Source of the DNA: Halostella pelagica
GTDB lineage: Archaea; Halobacteriota; Halobacteria; Halobacteriales; Natronoarchaeaceae
Assembly: GCA_005954745.1 (NCBI GenBank)
Contig: CP040678.1
Coordinates: forward strand, 806,001 to 870,000
DNA: 64,000 nt
Direction of reading: 5' to 3'
Shown: positions 61,956 to 64,000 of the stretch, piece by piece
Layout of the letters: each line of letters starts with the position of its first letter
How positions within the stretch are numbered: position 1 is the first letter of the stretch
Made by a program: the position numbers and the translations under genes
The notes under the pieces: generated by a model
Seen by the model: the letters and a program-made list of their open reading frames with translations, nothing else
What the model was told of the DNA's origin: nothing
The model's database searches: none

Positions 61956-62981
61956 CTACGTCCAGTCGACGCCGACCCCTTCGTGGACGACGAACTCCAG
62001 TGCGTTCACCAGGTAGTGTGCGACGACGACGGTGAACAGGCTTCCGGTGACGATGAACGCCGCCGCGAGCACGAACCCGAGCGTTCCCGTGACGGCGATA
62101 CCGCCGGGGCCCTGCATACCGTGACCGATAGCGAACGCGACCGTCGAGACGACGGCCATCGTCCACGGCGAAACGGCGAAGCCCGTCGAGATAACGCCGA
62201 TGAGCGCCGCCCGGAACAGCAGTTCCTCGAAGACGGCGATCACGGGAAGGACGGTCCCGAGCAGGACCACCCACCCCGTCAGCGAGTCCGGAGCGAGCAG
62301 TTCCCGGAGGCCGTCGTCCGTGTCGATACCCAGTCGCTGGAACAGCATCGCGGTCCCCTCGTTCGCGGCGTAGAGCGTCAGACCGAGGCCAACTCCGATC
62401 AACAACGCGGGCCATCCCGTATTCCCCGGTGCCGTCGTGACGCCTAGCGCCGACATCGGTATCTGCGTGTACCAGGCCGCCCCTACGAGCAACGCTCCCA
62501 GTAACCCCTGCGAGAACGCGACGTTGACCAGCAACGCCCCGGTGGAGAATTCGATATCGTCCTCGTCAGTCCGGGTCGTCTCGTGGGACGGCGTGCCGGG
62601 CGGAAACGGGTTCCGGCTCTCGCCGTCGGACTGACGGGCCCGTGGCTCGGTCGGTGCGTCCCCACCGAGCTCCGGATTCGTTCCCTGTCCGTCACCGTCT
62701 ACGCTCGGTCTTGGAACGCGTTGGTCGTCCGGGGATTCGTCGGGTGCGGGTCCGGGAGACGGTTCGGACGGTGACTCTGAGGGGGGTTCCCGGGTGACAA
62801 ACTCCGTGTCGTCGGTGGGGAGGCCGGCCGCATCGCTGTCGTCGGTCATCGCTGACTGCGTCGCTCGGGAGAGTAACAGCAAAAGCGAAAGAACGACGAG
62901 CGAAAAACCCGCGAACGCCGTCGCATCGAACTGCGACGAGGTCGTGCTCGCTTCGCTCGCCAAGACCGCCCAGTCAGGCAC
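61956..62981 (-). CDS. CPBP family intramembrane metalloprotease
   Basis: This 341-residue protein starts with a membrane segment (about 22-38), then a long hydrophilic Pro/Ser/Asp-rich linker (about 45-140), then the CPBP/CAAX protease-like domain (about 150-335). Motif 1 AVFEELLFRAALIG has the catalytic Glu-Glu and Arg; motif 2 FAIGHGMQG and motif 3 HYLVNALEF carry the likely zinc-binding His residues. CPBP proteases act inside membranes, often on prenylated or stress-related proteins. It follows lonB by 8 bases in the same direction, an arrangement common in haloarchaea that may link membrane proteolysis by both. Confidence 0.88.
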   Translation of the reverse strand: MPDWAVLASEASTTSSQFDATAFAGFSLVVLSLLLLLSRATQSAMTDDSDAAGLPTDDTEFVTREPPSESPSEPSPGPAPDESPDDQRVPRPSVDGDGQGTNPELGGDAPTEPRARQSDGESRNPFPPGTPSHETTRTDEDDIEFSTGALLVNVAFSQGLLGALLVGAAWYTQIPMSALGVTTAPGNTGWPALLIGVGLGLTLYAANEGTAMLFQRLGIDTDDGLRELLAPDSLTGWVVLLGTVLPVIAVFEELLFRAALIGVISTGFAVSPWTMAVVSTVAFAIGHGMQGPGGIAVTGTLGFVLAAAFIVTGSLFTVVVAHYLVNALEFVVHEGVGVDWT

Positions 62982-62989
62982 GGTCGGGC

Positions 62990-64000
62990 CTACTGCGGAC
63001 TGGGGCTACCGCGGCCGACCTGCCGTTCGAGGGCCGAACCGGTGATGCTCTTGATACGCTCGACGAGACCGTCGTTTTCGGTTTCGCCGGCGAGTGCGAC
63101 CTCCAGCACTTCGCTGAGGTGCGAGACCGGGATGATCTCGATCTGCTCCTCGTACTCGTCTTCGATCATCACGTCCTGCTCGTTCGCGGCCGGGATGATA
63201 ACCGTATCGAGGCCGGACTTGGCGGCCGCCTCGATCTTGTGTGTGACGCCGCCGACCGGGAGTACGTCGCCCCGGACCGACAGCGACCCGGTCATCGCCA
63301 GGTCCTGTCTGACCGGCGCGTTCTCAAGCGCGGAGATGACGGCCGTCGCCACCGTGATAGAGGCGGAGTCGCCGTCGACGCCCTGCTGGCCCGCCTGAAC
63401 GAACTGGATGTGAACGTCCTTCTCCGAGATGTCCTCGTCGGAGAACTTCTTGATGATGGCGGAGACGTTCTGGACGGCCTCCTCGGCCATCTCCTGCAGT
63501 TTCCCGGTGGCGATCACCTGTCCGGGGCCCTGGCTGGGTGTGACCTCGGCCATCACGGGGAGGACAATACCGCTGTCCTCGCCCATGACCGCGAGGCCGT
63601 TGACGCGGCCGACCACGTCGCCTTCGGAGACGGTGAGTTCGTAGTCCTTGCGCCGCTCGATGTAGTCGTCGGCGAGTTGCTGTTCGATGGAGCGACTGCG
63701 GCGCTTCGCCTGAAGCACGTGGTCGCGAGTGGTGAACTCGGCGTCCTCGGCGCGGGCGATGTCGCCCGCGACCCGCACCAGGCCGCCGAGGTCGCGCAGT
63801 TTCAGCGTCAGGTGACCCTTGCGTCCCGCGCGGCGCTTGGCTTCGAGGATGACCTCCTCGATCGCTTCCTGCGTGTAATGCGGCAGGCGGCCGTCCTTCT
63901 TGACCTCCTGTGCGATGAAGCGCGCGTACTTGCGCCGCATCTCCGGCGTCTCCTCGATGGTGTCGTCCATGTACACCTCGTACCCGTACCCCTTGATGCG
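62990..64000 (-). CDS. lonB: ATP-dependent protease LonB, C-terminal part (gene runs off the right edge)
   Basis: Only the 3' end of the gene is in the window; the frame stays open to base 64000 (its last residues read [13 protein letters not shown]). It encodes part of the AAA+ lid and the Lon protease domain: [42 protein letters not shown], and the Ser-Lys dyad (Ser codon 63365-63367 in GVDGDSAS; Lys codon 63236-63238 in [10 protein letters not shown]). LonB is the membrane-anchored archaeal Lon and degrades misfolded and regulatory proteins. Its membrane segment would lie beyond the window. CPBP protease follows 8 bases downstream. Confidence 0.96.
   Translation of the reverse strand, partial: RIKGYGYEVYMDDTIEETPEMRRKYARFIAQEVKKDGRLPHYTQEAIEEVILEAKRRAGRKGHLTLKLRDLGGLVRVAGDIARAEDAEFTTRDHVLQAKRRSRSIEQQLADDYIERRKDYELTVSEGDVVGRVNGLAVMGEDSGIVLPVMAEVTPSQGPGQVIATGKLQEMAEEAVQNVSAIIKKFSDEDISEKDVHIQFVQAGQQGVDGDSASITVATAVISALENAPVRQDLAMTGSLSVRGDVLPVGGVTHKIEAAAKSGLDTVIIPAANEQDVMIEDEYEEQIEIIPVSHLSEVLEVALAGETENDGLVERIKSITGSALERQVGRGSPSPQ

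Overview
The window is a stretch of haloarchaeal chromosome (class Halobacteria). Three things show this. G+C is high, with G/C-biased third positions. The predicted proteins are strongly acidic (Asp/Glu-rich, Lys-poor). The gene set is archaeal: geranylgeranylglyceryl-phosphate synthase, pantoate kinase, MfnA-type decarboxylase, transcription factor B, Smc/ScpA, LonB, type II 3-dehydroquinate synthase and ADH synthase. Many starts have a TATA-like box about 25-33 nt upstream, which fits the leaderless transcripts common in this group. The genus cannot be fixed from sequence reading alone. I see no rRNA, convincing tRNA, insertion sequence, CRISPR array, intein or integrase. This is mostly core genome with a few accessory or fast-evolving genes.

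Layout. 0-8.7 kb: pantoate kinase, a small unknown gene overlapping an FNT-type anion channel, AspRS (its 3' end partly duplicated downstream), an Lrp/AsnC regulator with a palindrome at its promoter, a TrkA-N protein plus APC permease-UspA fusion, GGGP synthase, and a RidA protein. 8.7-20.1 kb: a repeat-bearing lipoprotein, topoisomerase I, GatB, then a condensin operon (small coiled-coil protein, Smc, ScpA). 20.1-31 kb: small membrane proteins, purine and methylthioadenosine salvage (MtnP and a phosphoribosyltransferase), a lipoprotein hydrolase, PhzF, and a two-component pair with a nine-PAS histidine kinase. 31-47.3 kb: PEP synthase with two candidate TrmB sites, MfnA, a VTT-type membrane protein, MetRS, an ABC exporter-like pair, pyruvate kinase, an NfeD/stomatin pair and a regulator. 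47.8-54.9 kb: a small winged-helix protein, an AglD-like glycosyltransferase/flippase fusion, a DUF84 nucleotidase, TFB, and AroD. 53.7-59.4 kb: a minus-strand aromatic amino acid cluster (trpC-trpB-trpA, ADH synthase, an SDR, DHQ synthase II). 59.5-64 kb: small secreted and membrane proteins, an SRPBCC protein, a MGMT-like protein with Asp in place of the catalytic Cys, a CPBP protease and the 3' part of lonB.

How the genes connect. PEP synthase and pyruvate kinase set the PEP/pyruvate direction. PEP also feeds the aromatic pathway, whose early archaeal steps (ADH synthase, DHQ synthase II, AroD) sit beside the trp genes. Pantoate kinase and MfnA supply the two halves of pantothenate for CoA. 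The most unusual signals are the candidate TrmB sites at ppsA, the triplicated PAS-pair modules of the kinase, the four tandem beta-repeats of the lipoprotein, the Cys-less MGMT homologue, the strong hairpin near 52.2 kb, and acidic-residue swaps or losses at known catalytic sites in TrpA and in the PEP-utilizer domain of pyruvate kinase. I did not find a clearly new multi-gene system.
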